Positions 47,543 to 56,774 are shown, counted from the stretch's first letter. The stretch: 64,000 nt of DNA from Flavobacteria bacterium BAL38 (GCA_000169355.1 AAXX01000002.1:434001-498000); one strand, 5' to 3'. The notes: generated by a model not told the origin, from the sequence alone. Made by a program: numbers and translations.

Positions 47543-48331
47543 CTACCTATTTCGTTCCCCATAATTCCTTTTTCCAGTAAATTTTCCTTTATTGCTTGGC
47601 AAACTTGCTTCTTCAGTTTTGCTTGAAGGTTCAATTAATTTATTTAATTCAGCAACTTCGGCATCAGTTAAGTTTCGGTATTTGCCTTCGGCAACGTCTA
47701 AAGAAATATTAATAATTCGCGTACGTTTCAAAGCCGTTACTTCGTAATCTAAATATTCACACATTCTACGAATTTGTCTATTCAAACCTTGCGTTAAAAT
47801 AATTCGGAACACAAATTTACTAATTTGTTCTACTTTACATTTCTTGGTGATCGTTTCCAAAATCGGAATTCCGTTCGCCATTCGGTCAATAAATCGGTCG
47901 GTAATTGGGTGGTTTACGGTTACAATGTATTCTTTTTCGTGGTTGTTACGCGCACGAAGAATCTTATTTACAATATCGCCATCATTCGTCATAAAAATCA
48001 AACCTTCACTGGCTTTATCCAATCGACCAATAGGAAAAATACGCTCGGGATAGTTAATGAAATCTATAATGTTATCTCTAACGTCCAAATTTGTAGTGCA
48101 TTCAATACCAGCAGGTTTGTTGAAGGCTAAATAAATTGGTTTTTCTGTGCGTTCCTGAATCAATTTGCCGTTCACGCGTACTTCGTCACTTGGTGTCACT
48201 TTAGTGCCCATTTCTGGGACTTTTCCGTTTATGGTAACTCTTCCTTGCTCAATCAAACGATCGGCTTCTCTGCGTGAACAAAAACCAGTTTCTGATAGAA
48301 ACTTATTAATTCGGGTTGCATTTTCTTCCAT
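47543..48331 (-). CDS. rluF: 23S rRNA pseudouridine synthase RluF type
   Basis: A 262-residue RsuA/RluF-family pseudouridine synthase. The S4 RNA-binding domain ([21 protein letters not shown], residues about 5-60) precedes the catalytic domain with the essential Asp in [36 protein letters not shown] matches the RluF subgroup, which modifies U2604 of 23S rRNA in E. coli. The start is at 48331 ([11 protein letters not shown]). The -7 box ends only 4 nt upstream, so the mRNA may be leaderless or nearly so. Confidence 0.9.
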   Translation of the reverse strand: MEENATRINKFLSETGFCSRREADRLIEQGRVTINGKVPEMGTKVTPSDEVRVNGKLIQERTEKPIYLAFNKPAGIECTTNLDVRDNIIDFINYPERIFPIGRLDKASEGLIFMTNDGDIVNKILRARNNHEKEYIVTVNHPITDRFIDRMANGIPILETITKKCKVEQISKFVFRIILTQGLNRQIRRMCEYLDYEVTALKRTRIINISLDVAEGKYRNLTDAEVAELNKLIEPSSKTEEASLPSNKGKFTGKRNYGERNR

Positions 48332-48335
48332 GATG

Positions 48336-48343
48336 CAAAGATA
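48336..48343 (-). promoter_or_regulatory. -7 box of rluF
   Basis: TATCTTTG on the minus strand, ending 4 nt before the rluF ATG. If used, transcription would start at or next to the start codon. Confidence 0.5.
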
Positions 48344-48434
48344 AGTTTTTTTAGTGATTTTTTTGTTGCACAAAGTTTCTCAAAGTTTTCACAATGTAAC
48401 ACAATGTTTCTTTTACAAGTTTTTAAAAAGTAAA

Positions 48435-48619
48435 ACGTCTCTTTGTATCTCTTTTCAACACAATCAAAATCAAAAAATGCTCTGTGAAACTCTGTGTAAA
48501 TAAATTAATCGCAAAGTTCGTCAAGTATTTTGTCTTAAAAGCTTATAATAGTAAATGTCTCTTTGTATCTCTTTTCAACACAATTAAAATCAAAAAAAAC
48601 TCTGTGAATCTCGGTGTAA
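48435..48619. repeat. Two 65-bp direct repeats at a 120-bp period with CTCTGTGAAACTCTGTGTAA words
   Basis: Positions 48435-48499 and 48555-48619 align without gaps at an offset of exactly 120 nt with about six mismatches. Each contains CTCTTTGTATCTCTTTTCAACACAAT-like DNA followed by CTCTGTGAA-CTCTGTGTAA. The upstream 48366-48420 is a more degenerate version (CACAAAGTTTCTC, AACACAATG). The 307-nt gap between rluF and the terminator at 48632 holds no credible gene. Confidence 0.75.
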
Positions 48620-48631
48620 TTAAAAACAAAA

Positions 48632-48656
48632 AAAGCCCTTTTAAAAAAAAGGACTT
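48632..48656 (-). terminator. Terminator of the nif3 / zinc-ribbon-like operon
   Basis: An 11-bp stem with one mismatch (48632-48642 with 48646-48656) and a T-run on the minus strand, 24 nt beyond the stop codon at 48681. Confidence 0.8.
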
Positions 48657-48680
48657 TCTGTTATTTTGAAAATGTAATAA

Positions 48681-49460
48681 TTATAGCGCTGCAAATAATT
48701 TTTCCATTTTTTCTTTTTCTTCGTCAGCTAAAACACCGTCTACTAAAATTCTTCCACTGTGCTCATCTGTAATAATTTTTTTACGTGCAGCAATTTCCAT
48801 TTGTGTTTGTGGTGGAATAGTAAAGAATGAACCTGCAGAAGCGCCACGCTCAATAGAAACTACAGCTAAGCCGTTTCTTACGCTAGTTCTAATTCTGTCA
48901 TATGCAGCAATTAAACGCTCTTCGATTTGACCTCTTAATTCTTCTGATTTAGAAGATAAAAAGTTTTCTTCTTTTTCAGTTTCAGCCATAATATCGCTTA
49001 ATTCAGCTTTCTTATGTTTTAAGTGCGTTTGTTTTCCGTCTAATTTTTCTTTAGTTTGAGCAATTACTTCTTTTCTATGTTCGATAGAAGCCTTCATTTC
49101 TTTAATGTGTTTTTCAGCCAATTGAATTTCCAATTCCTGAAATTCCACTTCTTTAGTTAAAGAGTTGAATTCTCTATTATTACGAACATTTTTTTGTTGC
49201 TCTAAATATTTTTTAATGGCAGCTTTGTGCTCATCAATTGCATTTTTCTTTTCTTTGATTTGCTCGTCAATAGTCTCTAAATCACTTTTTAGTTTGTCTA
49301 AACGAGTAGAAAGTCCTGCTACTTCATCTTCTAAATCTTCTACTTCAAGAGGTAATTCTCCTCTTACATTTCTTATTTCGTCTATTTTAGAGTCAACTAG
49401 TTGTAAAGCATAAAGGGCTCTTAACTTATCTTCTACACTTAGCTCTTTGATTGTTGCCAT
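48681..49460 (-). CDS. Coiled-coil protein of the C4 zinc-ribbon family, lacking zinc cysteines
   Basis: A 259-residue cytoplasmic protein. Residues about 30-180 are a long coiled coil (Lys/Glu-rich heptads), and the C-terminal 70 residues match the small C4-type zinc-ribbon domain family. The conserved FFTIPPQTQMEI and SGRILVDG are present. At the positions where family members have C-x-x-C pairs, this protein has SAGS and DEHS, and the whole protein contains no cysteine. It therefore cannot bind zinc in the usual way. It lies 2 nt after a Nif3 gene, a pairing I recall from other flavobacteria. Function unknown. Confidence 0.85.
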   Translation of the reverse strand: MATIKELSVEDKLRALYALQLVDSKIDEIRNVRGELPLEVEDLEDEVAGLSTRLDKLKSDLETIDEQIKEKKNAIDEHKAAIKKYLEQQKNVRNNREFNSLTKEVEFQELEIQLAEKHIKEMKASIEHRKEVIAQTKEKLDGKQTHLKHKKAELSDIMAETEKEENFLSSKSEELRGQIEERLIAAYDRIRTSVRNGLAVVSIERGASAGSFFTIPPQTQMEIAARKKIITDEHSGRILVDGVLADEEKEKMEKLFAAL

Positions 49461-49462
49461 AT

Positions 49463-50578
49463 TTAAAAGTACTTAACTGGATTTGTATTTTCTTCTGATA
49501 AAATAATTCCGCATTGCAGCGAATTTGGTGCAAAATTAGTGATTTTTTCTTTAAGAAAATCAACAATATAATTTTTTGTATATCTTTCGCTTTCAAAGTG
49601 ACCAATATCGGCTAAAAGTAACTGATTTTCAGCTTCATAAAACTGATGGTATTTTAAGTCGGCCGTAAGGTAAGCGTCTGCTCCTGAAGATATTGCGTTT
49701 TTAATTGCAAAACTTCCACTTCCGCCTAAAACGGCTACTTTTTTTATTGATTTTCCAGTAAAAGCCGAATGACGAATACCTCCACATTGTAATTTATCTT
49801 TTACTAATTGCAAAAACTCGGTTTCAGAAAGCGGATTTTCGAATTCACCCACGCGTCCCAAACCAATATTTTGATGTTTGTTTTCTAATTGATAAATTTC
49901 GTAAGCTACTTCTTCATACACATGATTTTTGAATAAAGCTTTCAAGATTTTCCCTTGCAAATGCTTTTCAAACGTCATTTCGATTTTAATTTCTTCGTTT
50001 TCGACAAATTCAAAACGTTCACCAATTTCTGGATTCGAATTTTCATTTCCCATATATGTTCCAATTCCTTTCGAATTAAAACTGCAATCTTCATAATTTC
50101 CAATGGTTCCAGCTCCAGCATCAAACAAGGCATTTCGCAATTTTTCAACGTTTTCCGGAATCGTATAAGTAACTAATTTTTGAATGTAATTTTCTTTTGG
50201 AATTAAAACTTTAGATTTTTTTAACCCTAGTGCATCACAGAAAATTTTATTAACTCCATTCTGATGATTGTCTAAAGCAGTATGAACGGCATAAATTGCA
50301 ATATCATTTTTAATGGCTTTTAAAATGGCACGTTCTACATAATTTTTACCCGTAATTTTCTTAATTCCCGAAAATAGAATAGGATGGAAGCAAACGACCA
50401 AATTACATTTTTTCGAAATCGCCTCATCAATCACCGATTCTAATGCATCATGACAAACCAAAATACCTGAAATTGACATATTTTGATTCCCAACTAAAAG
50501 TCCTACATTATCAAAATCTTCAGCATAACCAAGTGGTGCCATTTCTTCAAGAACAGAAAGAATTTTTTGTAACTCCAT
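49463..50578 (-). CDS. Nif3-like dinuclear metal-centre protein
   Basis: A 371-residue member of the Nif3/DUF34 family, which forms hexamers with a two-metal centre; the biochemical role is unsettled (GTP cyclohydrolase-like activity has been suggested). Metal-binding motifs are visible: VVCFHPILFSG, IYAVHTALDNHQNGVN and LADIGHFESE. The central roughly 110 residues (about 135-240) form the inserted CutA-like domain of longer members. It is the first gene of an operon with the zinc-ribbon-like gene, from a -7 box 19 nt upstream of its ATG. Confidence 0.93.
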   Translation of the reverse strand: MELQKILSVLEEMAPLGYAEDFDNVGLLVGNQNMSISGILVCHDALESVIDEAISKKCNLVVCFHPILFSGIKKITGKNYVERAILKAIKNDIAIYAVHTALDNHQNGVNKIFCDALGLKKSKVLIPKENYIQKLVTYTIPENVEKLRNALFDAGAGTIGNYEDCSFNSKGIGTYMGNENSNPEIGERFEFVENEEIKIEMTFEKHLQGKILKALFKNHVYEEVAYEIYQLENKHQNIGLGRVGEFENPLSETEFLQLVKDKLQCGGIRHSAFTGKSIKKVAVLGGSGSFAIKNAISSGADAYLTADLKYHQFYEAENQLLLADIGHFESERYTKNYIVDFLKEKITNFAPNSLQCGIILSEENTNPVKYF

Positions 50579-50597
50579 TTTAAATAATTTTCATTAT

Positions 50598-50605
50598 CAA
50601 AGATA
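50598..50605 (-). promoter_or_regulatory. -7 box of the nif3 operon
   Basis: TATCTTTG on the minus strand, 19 nt upstream of the ATG at 50578. The lpxK gene starts divergently 65 nt away. Confidence 0.6.
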
Positions 50606-50670
50606 AAATTTTAAAAGGTATTTTCTGTATTTAATAGATGAATTTCACTCAAAATAATTACTTTCGTAAT

Positions 50671-51687
50671 ATGATTTTATTACGAAAAATACTTTTTCCA
50701 TTAGCCTTTTTGTATTGGCTAATTACTTATATCCGAAATTGGCTTTACGATAAAGGCATTTTCAAGAGTTCTTCTTTTAATATTCCAATTATTGCTGTTG
50801 GAAATCTTAGCGTTGGCGGAACAGGAAAAACGCCTCAAATTGAATATTTAATTCGGTTACTTTCTGATGACTTTAAAATTGCGGTTTTGAGTCGCGGTTA
50901 CAAGCGAACTTCTGAAGGGTTTATATTGGCTGACGAAAATGCTACCGCGAGTTCAATTGGTGATGAACCCTTTCAGTTTTATTCGAAATTTCCTAAAATT
51001 CAAGTTGTAGTTGATGCCAATCGTAAAAATGGAATTGAAAGTTTACTTCAATTAGCTAATAAACCAGATATCATTTTATTAGACGATGCTTATCAGCACA
51101 GGAAAGTAAAAGCTGGATTTTATATTTTGCTTACGGCTTACGATGATTTGTTTTGTGATGATTATATTTTGCCTTTCGGGAATTTACGCGAACCGTCCTC
51201 AGGTAAAAAAAGAGCGGATATGATAATTGTCACAAAATGTCCAGAGGATTTGTCTGATCTTGCGCAGCAGAAAATCAGAGAAAAGTTAAATGTAGCACAA
51301 TCTGTTTTTTTTACAACAATACAGTATGATGATTATGTTTTTGGAAACGACAGACAATTGTTGGTTTCTGAAATTAAAAAGGAAAGCAAAGTATTGGTTG
51401 CCGGAATTGCAAAGCCTAAGTTATTCTTTGAATTTTTAAAAAATGACACCGATGAAACTTTGGTTTTTCCAGATCATCATCATTTTTCGAAACAAGATTG
51501 TGAACAAATTTTGGCTAAAGCTAACGGAAAAAAAATAATTACAACAGAAAAAGATTTTGTTCGTTTAAATGGATTGTTGCCAAAAGCGCAGTTGTTTTAT
51601 TTACCAATAAAGTCGGATTTTTTAAATAATAAAAACATAGATAAAACGATAAAAGATTATGTGGAAAAAGGTTCAAGAAACAGTTAG
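50671..51687 (+). CDS. lpxK: Tetraacyldisaccharide 4'-kinase
   Basis: A 338-residue lipid A kinase that phosphorylates the 4' position of the disaccharide-1-phosphate intermediate at the inner membrane. The N-terminal hydrophobic anchor is residues 1-20 (ILFPLAFLYWLITYI). The Walker A-like motif is GNLSVGGTGKTPQIEYL, and ILLDDAYQHRK is the other family signature. The start at 50671 (MILLRKILFP) fits the family; an in-frame ATG at 50638 adds unusual residues. The end overlaps the next gene by 29 nt. Confidence 0.94.
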   Translation: MILLRKILFPLAFLYWLITYIRNWLYDKGIFKSSSFNIPIIAVGNLSVGGTGKTPQIEYLIRLLSDDFKIAVLSRGYKRTSEGFILADENATASSIGDEPFQFYSKFPKIQVVVDANRKNGIESLLQLANKPDIILLDDAYQHRKVKAGFYILLTAYDDLFCDDYILPFGNLREPSSGKKRADMIIVTKCPEDLSDLAQQKIREKLNVAQSVFFTTIQYDDYVFGNDRQLLVSEIKKESKVLVAGIAKPKLFFEFLKNDTDETLVFPDHHHFSKQDCEQILAKANGKKIITTEKDFVRLNGLLPKAQLFYLPIKSDFLNNKNIDKTIKDYVEKGSRNS

Positions 51688-52471
51688 TTTCATTAAAAAT
51701 AAAACCAATTTTACTCCAGAATATGGTGTTATTTTAGGTTCAGGATTAGGCGGATTTACAGAAGATATTACCATAGAATACACAATACCATATACAGAAA
51801 TACCAAATTTTCCAGTTTCAACCGTTCAAGGTCATAAAGGTGCTTTAGTTTTTGGAACAATTGGAGCTAAAAAAGTGGTGGCAATGCAAGGTCGTTTTCA
51901 TTTTTACGAAGGGTACGATATGAAACAAGTAACGTTTCCAGTGAGAGTAATGAAATATTTAGGCGTTGAAAAACTAATTGTATCTAACGCTTCTGGAGGT
52001 GTTAATCCAACATATAAAATTGGAGATGTTGCAGTAATTACAGACCACGTTAATATGATGCCTGAACATCCTTTGCGCGGGCATAATGATGAACGTTTTG
52101 GACCAAGATTTGTAAATATGAGTGAGCCTTATTCAAAGGCTATGAATTTAAAAGCATTTGAGTTAGCAAAAGAATTAAATATAGATTTAAAAAGCGGTAT
52201 TTACTTAGGTTTACAAGGACCAACATTTGAAACCCTTGCCGAATATAAAATGGTTAAAGCGTTAGGGGCAGATTGTGTAGGAATGTCTACAGTGCCAGAG
52301 GTGATTGTGGCACGACATATGAACATGGAATGCTTTGGAGTTTCTGTAATTACTGATATGGGTGATGAAGAAAATATTGAAGAAGTAAATCATGAAGAAG
52401 TACTACAAGCCGCTCAAAAAGCAGAACCTCATGTTCGAAATTTAATTAAGAACTTAATCGTTAATTACTAG
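51659..52471 (+). CDS. Purine-nucleoside phosphorylase (trimeric PNP-I type)
   Basis: A 270-residue enzyme that splits purine nucleosides with phosphate in salvage. LGSGLGGF, VQGHKGALVFG, SNASGGVNPTYKIGD and GPTFETLAEYKMVK are PNP-I motifs. F190, E191 and M209 align with human F200, E201 and M219. The residue matching human N243, which reads the 6-oxo group, is Asp233 (VITDMGDE), so base preference may be broader or shifted. It overlaps lpxK by 29 nt in another frame, suggesting one transcript, and overlaps the convergent kinase gene by 11 nt. Confidence 0.93.
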   Translation: MWKKVQETVSFIKNKTNFTPEYGVILGSGLGGFTEDITIEYTIPYTEIPNFPVSTVQGHKGALVFGTIGAKKVVAMQGRFHFYEGYDMKQVTFPVRVMKYLGVEKLIVSNASGGVNPTYKIGDVAVITDHVNMMPEHPLRGHNDERFGPRFVNMSEPYSKAMNLKAFELAKELNIDLKSGIYLGLQGPTFETLAEYKMVKALGADCVGMSTVPEVIVARHMNMECFGVSVITDMGDEENIEEVNHEEVLQAAQKAEPHVRNLIKNLIVNY

Positions 52472-54653
52472 TCAAATATTTAGTAACGATAGTATAGAAA
52501 TGCTCTGGTTCAAAAGGCTTGGTGATTACATCATTCATTCCGTAGGATAAGAGCATTTCTCTATTTTCGTTTAGAGAAATTGCAGTTAATGCCACAATAG
52601 GAATTTTGTTGTTGAATTTTCTTATCTCACTTGTAGCTTCAGTTCCGTTTATACCAGGTAAATGAACATCCATTAAAATTAAATCGTAACTATTTGTTTT
52701 AACATCTTCGATGGCGTCTTCACCATTGTCTATTATCTTACAAGTAATACCTCTTTTTTCAAGCATTTTTTTAGTAATCATTTGATTGATCTTGTTGTCT
52801 TCTACCAAAAGAATATTTTTTTGGTTTAAAAATTCAACTTTCTGATTAACTTCAATTACAATATTATCTCTTATTCCTTTTTCAAATTCTAATTCAAAAC
52901 TAAATGTGCTTCCTTTTCCAGACTCACTTTTTAAATGAATTTGACTTCCCATTATTTCTAAAATCTTTTTCACAATAGATAATCCTAAACCTGTTCCTCC
53001 ATAAGTTCTGTTAATTTCTACCGAACCTTGGCTAAAACTATCAAAAATGGCATCTTGTTTTTCTTTAGGAATTCCAATTCCATTATCGCTTATTTCGAAA
53101 TATAGAAATACATTGTTTTCCGTTTCAGATTTCTTTTTAATTGTGAACCAAACATCACCATCTTTACTAAATTTAATGGCATTGTTTAATAAGTTTATCA
53201 GAATTTGCGATAATTTGGTTGGATCTCCTTTTAAATTATATGTTATAGAATTATCAATATTTAAATGGAAGTTTATATTGTTTTCATTGATAAATTCTTT
53301 AAAAGAAGCTGTAATGTTTCCGCTTAATTCAGTTAAGTTGAAGTTTATTTTTTCAATTAATACCTTATCCGATTCCAATCGGTTAATTTCTAATATATCA
53401 TTTATGAAATTTAGCAAATAGTTTCCAGAAAACTCTAACGATTTAAGATAATTTAACTGACTTACCTTTGGTTTTTCTTGTAAAAGCAGGTAAGTTATTC
53501 CGTTTATTGCGTTTAATGGTGTTCTTAATTCATGACTTACAGTAGATAAGAAATCGGCTCTAGCTTTAGACGCTCTTTCAGCTTTTTCTTTTTCAAGTGT
53601 TAACTCTTTGTTTTTATCTTTTAAAAGTTTGTTTGTACTAGTTCTAATTTTATTGTTTTTATATAAAGACAAACTCAACAAAGATAAAATAGAAATTAAT
53701 GCAATACTTAGTATACTAATTAGCTTAGAAAATCGTAAGGTTTTTTGCTGACTTTTTCTTTCTTTGTCTAATTGTTCTATTGTTTTAAGTTGCTTGTCAA
53801 ATTGAATTTTGTCAACAGTGTTTTCTGTTAAATTGCTATTATTGAATTTACCAATAGAATCGGTTAAACTAACGTATTTCTTTAAATAAAAATTTGAACT
53901 CGAAATGTTGTTGTTCTTTTCGTAGGTTGTACTAAGTAACTTATAAATACGCTTGGTTAATTTATAGTCGTTGTTACTAGCTTCGTTTGTCTGTTTGGCT
54001 AAATTTAAAAAGTCAATCGCTTGTGGATAGTCTTTCAATATAAGCTCAATTTCACCAACTTGAATATAGGCTTCTGTTTTTGTACTTAATAATGCATCAT
54101 CACTTATGTTGTCAATAACGCCTTTTAGTATAATGACAGCTTCTTCGTATCTACCTTTTTCTTTTTTAATTATGGCTTTTTGAAGGTTAATTAACTCAAT
54201 AGCTTCTAAAAAGTTTAATTTCTCATAAACAACGGTTGCTTTTTCAAAGTAATTTTCCGCATAAGCAATATTATTTTTTTTAAGATAACATTTTCCTAAT
54301 CCATAATATGAAAGTGCAATATTTGATTTTGGTTCACTTTTGCTGTAAATACTAATTGCTCTTATATAGTAGTCAATTGCTAAGTCATTTTTTTCAAGTT
54401 CAAAAAAAATAGTAGCTAATTGTAAATAGCAATCGGCAAGTTTATCATTTAAATCATGTTCTTTGGCATAATCAATTGCTTTTTCGGTATACAAAATCGC
54501 TTTTGAATACGATTTTTTATCTTCTTTGTTAAAAAGCCCAATCTCTAAATAATAATCAGTACTGTCGTTAATTTTTGCAGCATCTTTATATACAGACTGC
54601 GAGTAACTGTTAGCAGTTACTAAAAACAATAATATGAAAATTTGCTTAATCAA
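52461..54653 (-). CDS. TPR-containing hybrid sensor histidine kinase
   Basis: A 730-residue membrane sensor. A signal peptide (1-18) is followed by about six TPR-like repeats (residues 30-270) in the periplasm, one membrane segment (311-331) and a short coiled coil. HisKA has His374 in STVSHELRTPLNAING. The ATPase domain has NLLNNAIKFS, DNGIGIPKEKQ and GGTGLGLSIV. A C-terminal receiver (612-730) has Asp662 in LILMDVHLPGI and Lys in VITKPF. All catalytic residues are intact. No output regulator is adjacent, so the downstream partner is unknown. The 3' end overlaps the convergent phosphorylase gene by 11 nt. Confidence 0.92.
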   Translation of the reverse strand: MIKQIFILLFLVTANSYSQSVYKDAAKINDSTDYYLEIGLFNKEDKKSYSKAILYTEKAIDYAKEHDLNDKLADCYLQLATIFFELEKNDLAIDYYIRAISIYSKSEPKSNIALSYYGLGKCYLKKNNIAYAENYFEKATVVYEKLNFLEAIELINLQKAIIKKEKGRYEEAVIILKGVIDNISDDALLSTKTEAYIQVGEIELILKDYPQAIDFLNLAKQTNEASNNDYKLTKRIYKLLSTTYEKNNNISSSNFYLKKYVSLTDSIGKFNNSNLTENTVDKIQFDKQLKTIEQLDKERKSQQKTLRFSKLISILSIALISILSLLSLSLYKNNKIRTSTNKLLKDKNKELTLEKEKAERASKARADFLSTVSHELRTPLNAINGITYLLLQEKPKVSQLNYLKSLEFSGNYLLNFINDILEINRLESDKVLIEKINFNLTELSGNITASFKEFINENNINFHLNIDNSITYNLKGDPTKLSQILINLLNNAIKFSKDGDVWFTIKKKSETENNVFLYFEISDNGIGIPKEKQDAIFDSFSQGSVEINRTYGGTGLGLSIVKKILEIMGSQIHLKSESGKGSTFSFELEFEKGIRDNIVIEVNQKVEFLNQKNILLVEDNKINQMITKKMLEKRGITCKIIDNGEDAIEDVKTNSYDLILMDVHLPGINGTEATSEIRKFNNKIPIVALTAISLNENREMLLSYGMNDVITKPFEPEHFYTIVTKYLTSN

Positions 54654-54713
54654 GAATGAATATTGAGTTGAGTTAATCTCTGCAATTTAATGTTTTTAAC
54701 TAAAACAAAAAAT

Positions 54714-55712
54714 TTATTTTTTTGAAATATGAGTTATAAGATCAATAAGTCGAGATGAATATCCAATTTCGTTATCATACCAGCCAACAATTTTAACCAT
54801 TTTGTCAATTACAGAAGTTAATTGCGCATCAAAAACACAAGAATTTTTATTACCAATAATGTCTACAGATACAATTGGATCTTCGGTATAATCTAAAATT
54901 CCTTTAAAATTGGTTTCTGCAGCTTTTTTAAATGCGTCATTAATTTCCTCAATAGAAACTTGACGTTTTACATTAAAAGTAATATCCGTTAATGAACCAT
55001 CTGGAACAGGAACACGAATGCCACAACCTCCAATTTTTCCTTCTAAATTCGGAAATATTTTTGTCAATGCTTTGGCTGCTCCTGTTGTTGTAGGAACAAT
55101 AGATTGTGCTGCTCCACGCGCTCTTCGTAAATCTTTATGAGGTTGATCGTGTAAACTTTGGTCGGTAGTGTAGGAGTGAACTGTAGTGATATACGCTTGC
55201 TCAATTTCGCACAATTCCTGAATGATTTTAATCATCGGAGCTGCATTATTCGTCGTACAACTAGCGTTAGAAATTATCGTTTCGCTTCCTTCTAAAATGT
55301 GTTCGTTTACCCCTAAAACGACAGTCTTGATTTCTTCCACTTCTGATGGTGCAGAAAGAATTACCTTTTTCGCTCCAGCTAAAATATGTTGGTTTATATC
55401 TTCAAACGTTTTGAATTTCCCAGTCGATTCAATAACAATATCAACGTTTACTGATTTCCAATCTAAATTTTTGATTTCTCTTTCATGAAAAAATAAATAG
55501 GATGTATCGCCGATAATAATTGAATCCTCAGAAAACGAAACGTTATCATTCAAAACACCGTGAATGCTATCGTATTTTACCAAATGCGCCATTGTTTTGT
55601 TATCTGCAATGTCGTTGATGGCAACCACTTCAATAGTAGGATGATTCAAAAGTAATCGAAACAAATTACGTCCAATTCTTCCAAAACCATTAATAGCAAT
55701 TCTTGTTTTCAT
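54714..55712 (-). CDS. gap: Glyceraldehyde-3-phosphate dehydrogenase (type I)
   Basis: A 332-residue NAD-dependent glycolytic enzyme. GFGRIGRNLFR is the nucleotide-binding loop, and Asp34 in AINDIAD supports NAD rather than NADP. Cys152 in SNASCTTNNAAP is the catalytic cysteine, and the histidine in TVHSYTTDQSLHD is the general base. The C-terminal WYDNEIGYSSRLID is standard. I see no clear -7 box upstream; the upstream gap to lipA is filled by AGTTTAAAA repeats that form a hairpin. Confidence 0.97.
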   Translation of the reverse strand: MKTRIAINGFGRIGRNLFRLLLNHPTIEVVAINDIADNKTMAHLVKYDSIHGVLNDNVSFSEDSIIIGDTSYLFFHEREIKNLDWKSVNVDIVIESTGKFKTFEDINQHILAGAKKVILSAPSEVEEIKTVVLGVNEHILEGSETIISNASCTTNNAAPMIKIIQELCEIEQAYITTVHSYTTDQSLHDQPHKDLRRARGAAQSIVPTTTGAAKALTKIFPNLEGKIGGCGIRVPVPDGSLTDITFNVKRQVSIEEINDAFKKAAETNFKGILDYTEDPIVSVDIIGNKNSCVFDAQLTSVIDKMVKIVGWYDNEIGYSSRLIDLITHISKK

Positions 55713-55714
55713 TC

Positions 55715-55811
55715 TTGAGTTTAAAAGTTTAGGTGTTTAAAAGTTTAAAAGGAAATAAAGTTTATAGGTTTTACAAACCCTTTTAAACTTCTAACCTTTT
55801 AACCTCATAAC
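55715..55811. repeat. AGTTTAAAAGG inverted and direct word repeats between gap and lipA
   Basis: AGTTTAAAAGG (55742-55752) pairs perfectly with CCTTTTAAACT (55779-55789). Degenerate copies (GAGTTTAAAAGTTTAGGTGTTTAA on the left, CTAACCTTTTAACCTCATAACC on the right) extend each arm. The same AGTTTAAA vocabulary is used upstream of lysS at 14912-14955. Since it lies downstream of lipA and upstream of gap on the minus strand, it may act as a lipA terminator. Confidence 0.6.
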
Positions 55812-55815
55812 CTTT

Positions 55816-56691
55816 TTAGTGAATATGTTTCTCCGCATGATAAGACGAACGCACTAAAGCACCGCTTTCTAAATGTCTAAAACCTAATTCTTTTCCTATT
55901 TGTTCGTATTTTGCAAATTGTTCTGGCGTGATGTATTCTTTTACTGGTAAATGTTTTTTACTTGGTTGTAAGTACTGACCAATCGTTACAATATCTACTT
56001 TTGCATCGGCTAAATCATGTAAAACTTGAATCACTTCTTCTTCCGTTTCACCTAAACCTAACATAATACCCGATTTAGTTCTTTTGATGCCTTGCTCTTT
56101 CAAGTAGCGCAAAACTTCCAAGCTTTTCTCATATTTAGCTTGAATACGCACTTCGCGAGTCAAACGTTTTACGGTTTCCATATTGTGCGAAACTACTTCT
56201 GGAGCTACTTCGATGATTCGGTCTATATTTCTTGTATTGCCTTGAAAATCTGGAATTAATGTTTCTAAAGTCGTATTAGGATTCATTCGGCGAATCGCTT
56301 TCACGGTTTCTGCCCAAATAATTGAACCCATATCTTTTAAATCATCACGGTCCACACTTGTAATAACCGCATGTTTGATGTTCATGATTTTGATAGAACG
56401 CGCTACTTTTTCAGGTTCGTCCCAATCCACCGTTTCTGGGCGACCGGTTTTTACACCACAAAAGCCACACGAACGTGTACAAATGTTTCCTAAAATCATG
56501 AAAGTTGCTGTTCCTTCGCCCCAACATTCGCCCATATTAGGACAACTTCCCGAAGTACAAATCGTATTCAGTTTGTATTTGTCTACTAATCCTCTTAGTT
56601 CGGTATAGTTTTTACCCGTTGGTAATTTTACGCGTAACCATTTTGGTTTGGGTTCTCTTGGTGGAAATACATTTTCAATAGCCGTGTCCAT
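55816..56691 (-). CDS. lipA: Lipoyl synthase
   Basis: A 291-residue radical SAM enzyme that inserts two sulfurs into octanoyl groups attached by LipB. The radical SAM cluster motif CTRSCGFC and the auxiliary-cluster motif [12 protein letters not shown] are intact, as is the terminal serine ligand region ([12 protein letters not shown]). The start is at 56691 ([11 protein letters not shown]); an upstream in-frame TTG at 56712 lies in the -7 box. lipB is not linked (15 kb region). Confidence 0.97.
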   Translation of the reverse strand: MDTAIENVFPPREPKPKWLRVKLPTGKNYTELRGLVDKYKLNTICTSGSCPNMGECWGEGTATFMILGNICTRSCGFCGVKTGRPETVDWDEPEKVARSIKIMNIKHAVITSVDRDDLKDMGSIIWAETVKAIRRMNPNTTLETLIPDFQGNTRNIDRIIEVAPEVVSHNMETVKRLTREVRIQAKYEKSLEVLRYLKEQGIKRTKSGIMLGLGETEEEVIQVLHDLADAKVDIVTIGQYLQPSKKHLPVKEYITPEQFAKYEQIGKELGFRHLESGALVRSSYHAEKHIH

Positions 56692-56709
56692 AATCAAAAT
56701 TTTGATAGG

Positions 56710-56717
56710 CAAAGATA
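56710..56717 (-). promoter_or_regulatory. -7 box of lipA
   Basis: TATCTTTG on the minus strand, 18 nt upstream of the lipA ATG. It contains a false in-frame TTG start. Confidence 0.6.
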
Positions 56718-56774
56718 ATTAGAAATGGTGGATTTCTATAATAGATTGTAAAGTTTTAAGATTTGTTTAGAAGT

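Noticed and set aside
48366..48619. Repeats that could suggest a CRISPR array
   Set aside because: Only two long copies at 120 nt with mismatches, no regular 25-40 nt repeats with unique spacers, and no cas genes in the window.
48484..48669. A 61-codon open frame on the plus strand in the rluF/nif3-operon gap
   Set aside because: It consists of the CTCTGTG repeats and the terminator; composition is Lys/Asn/Phe-rich translation of repeat DNA with no coding signature.
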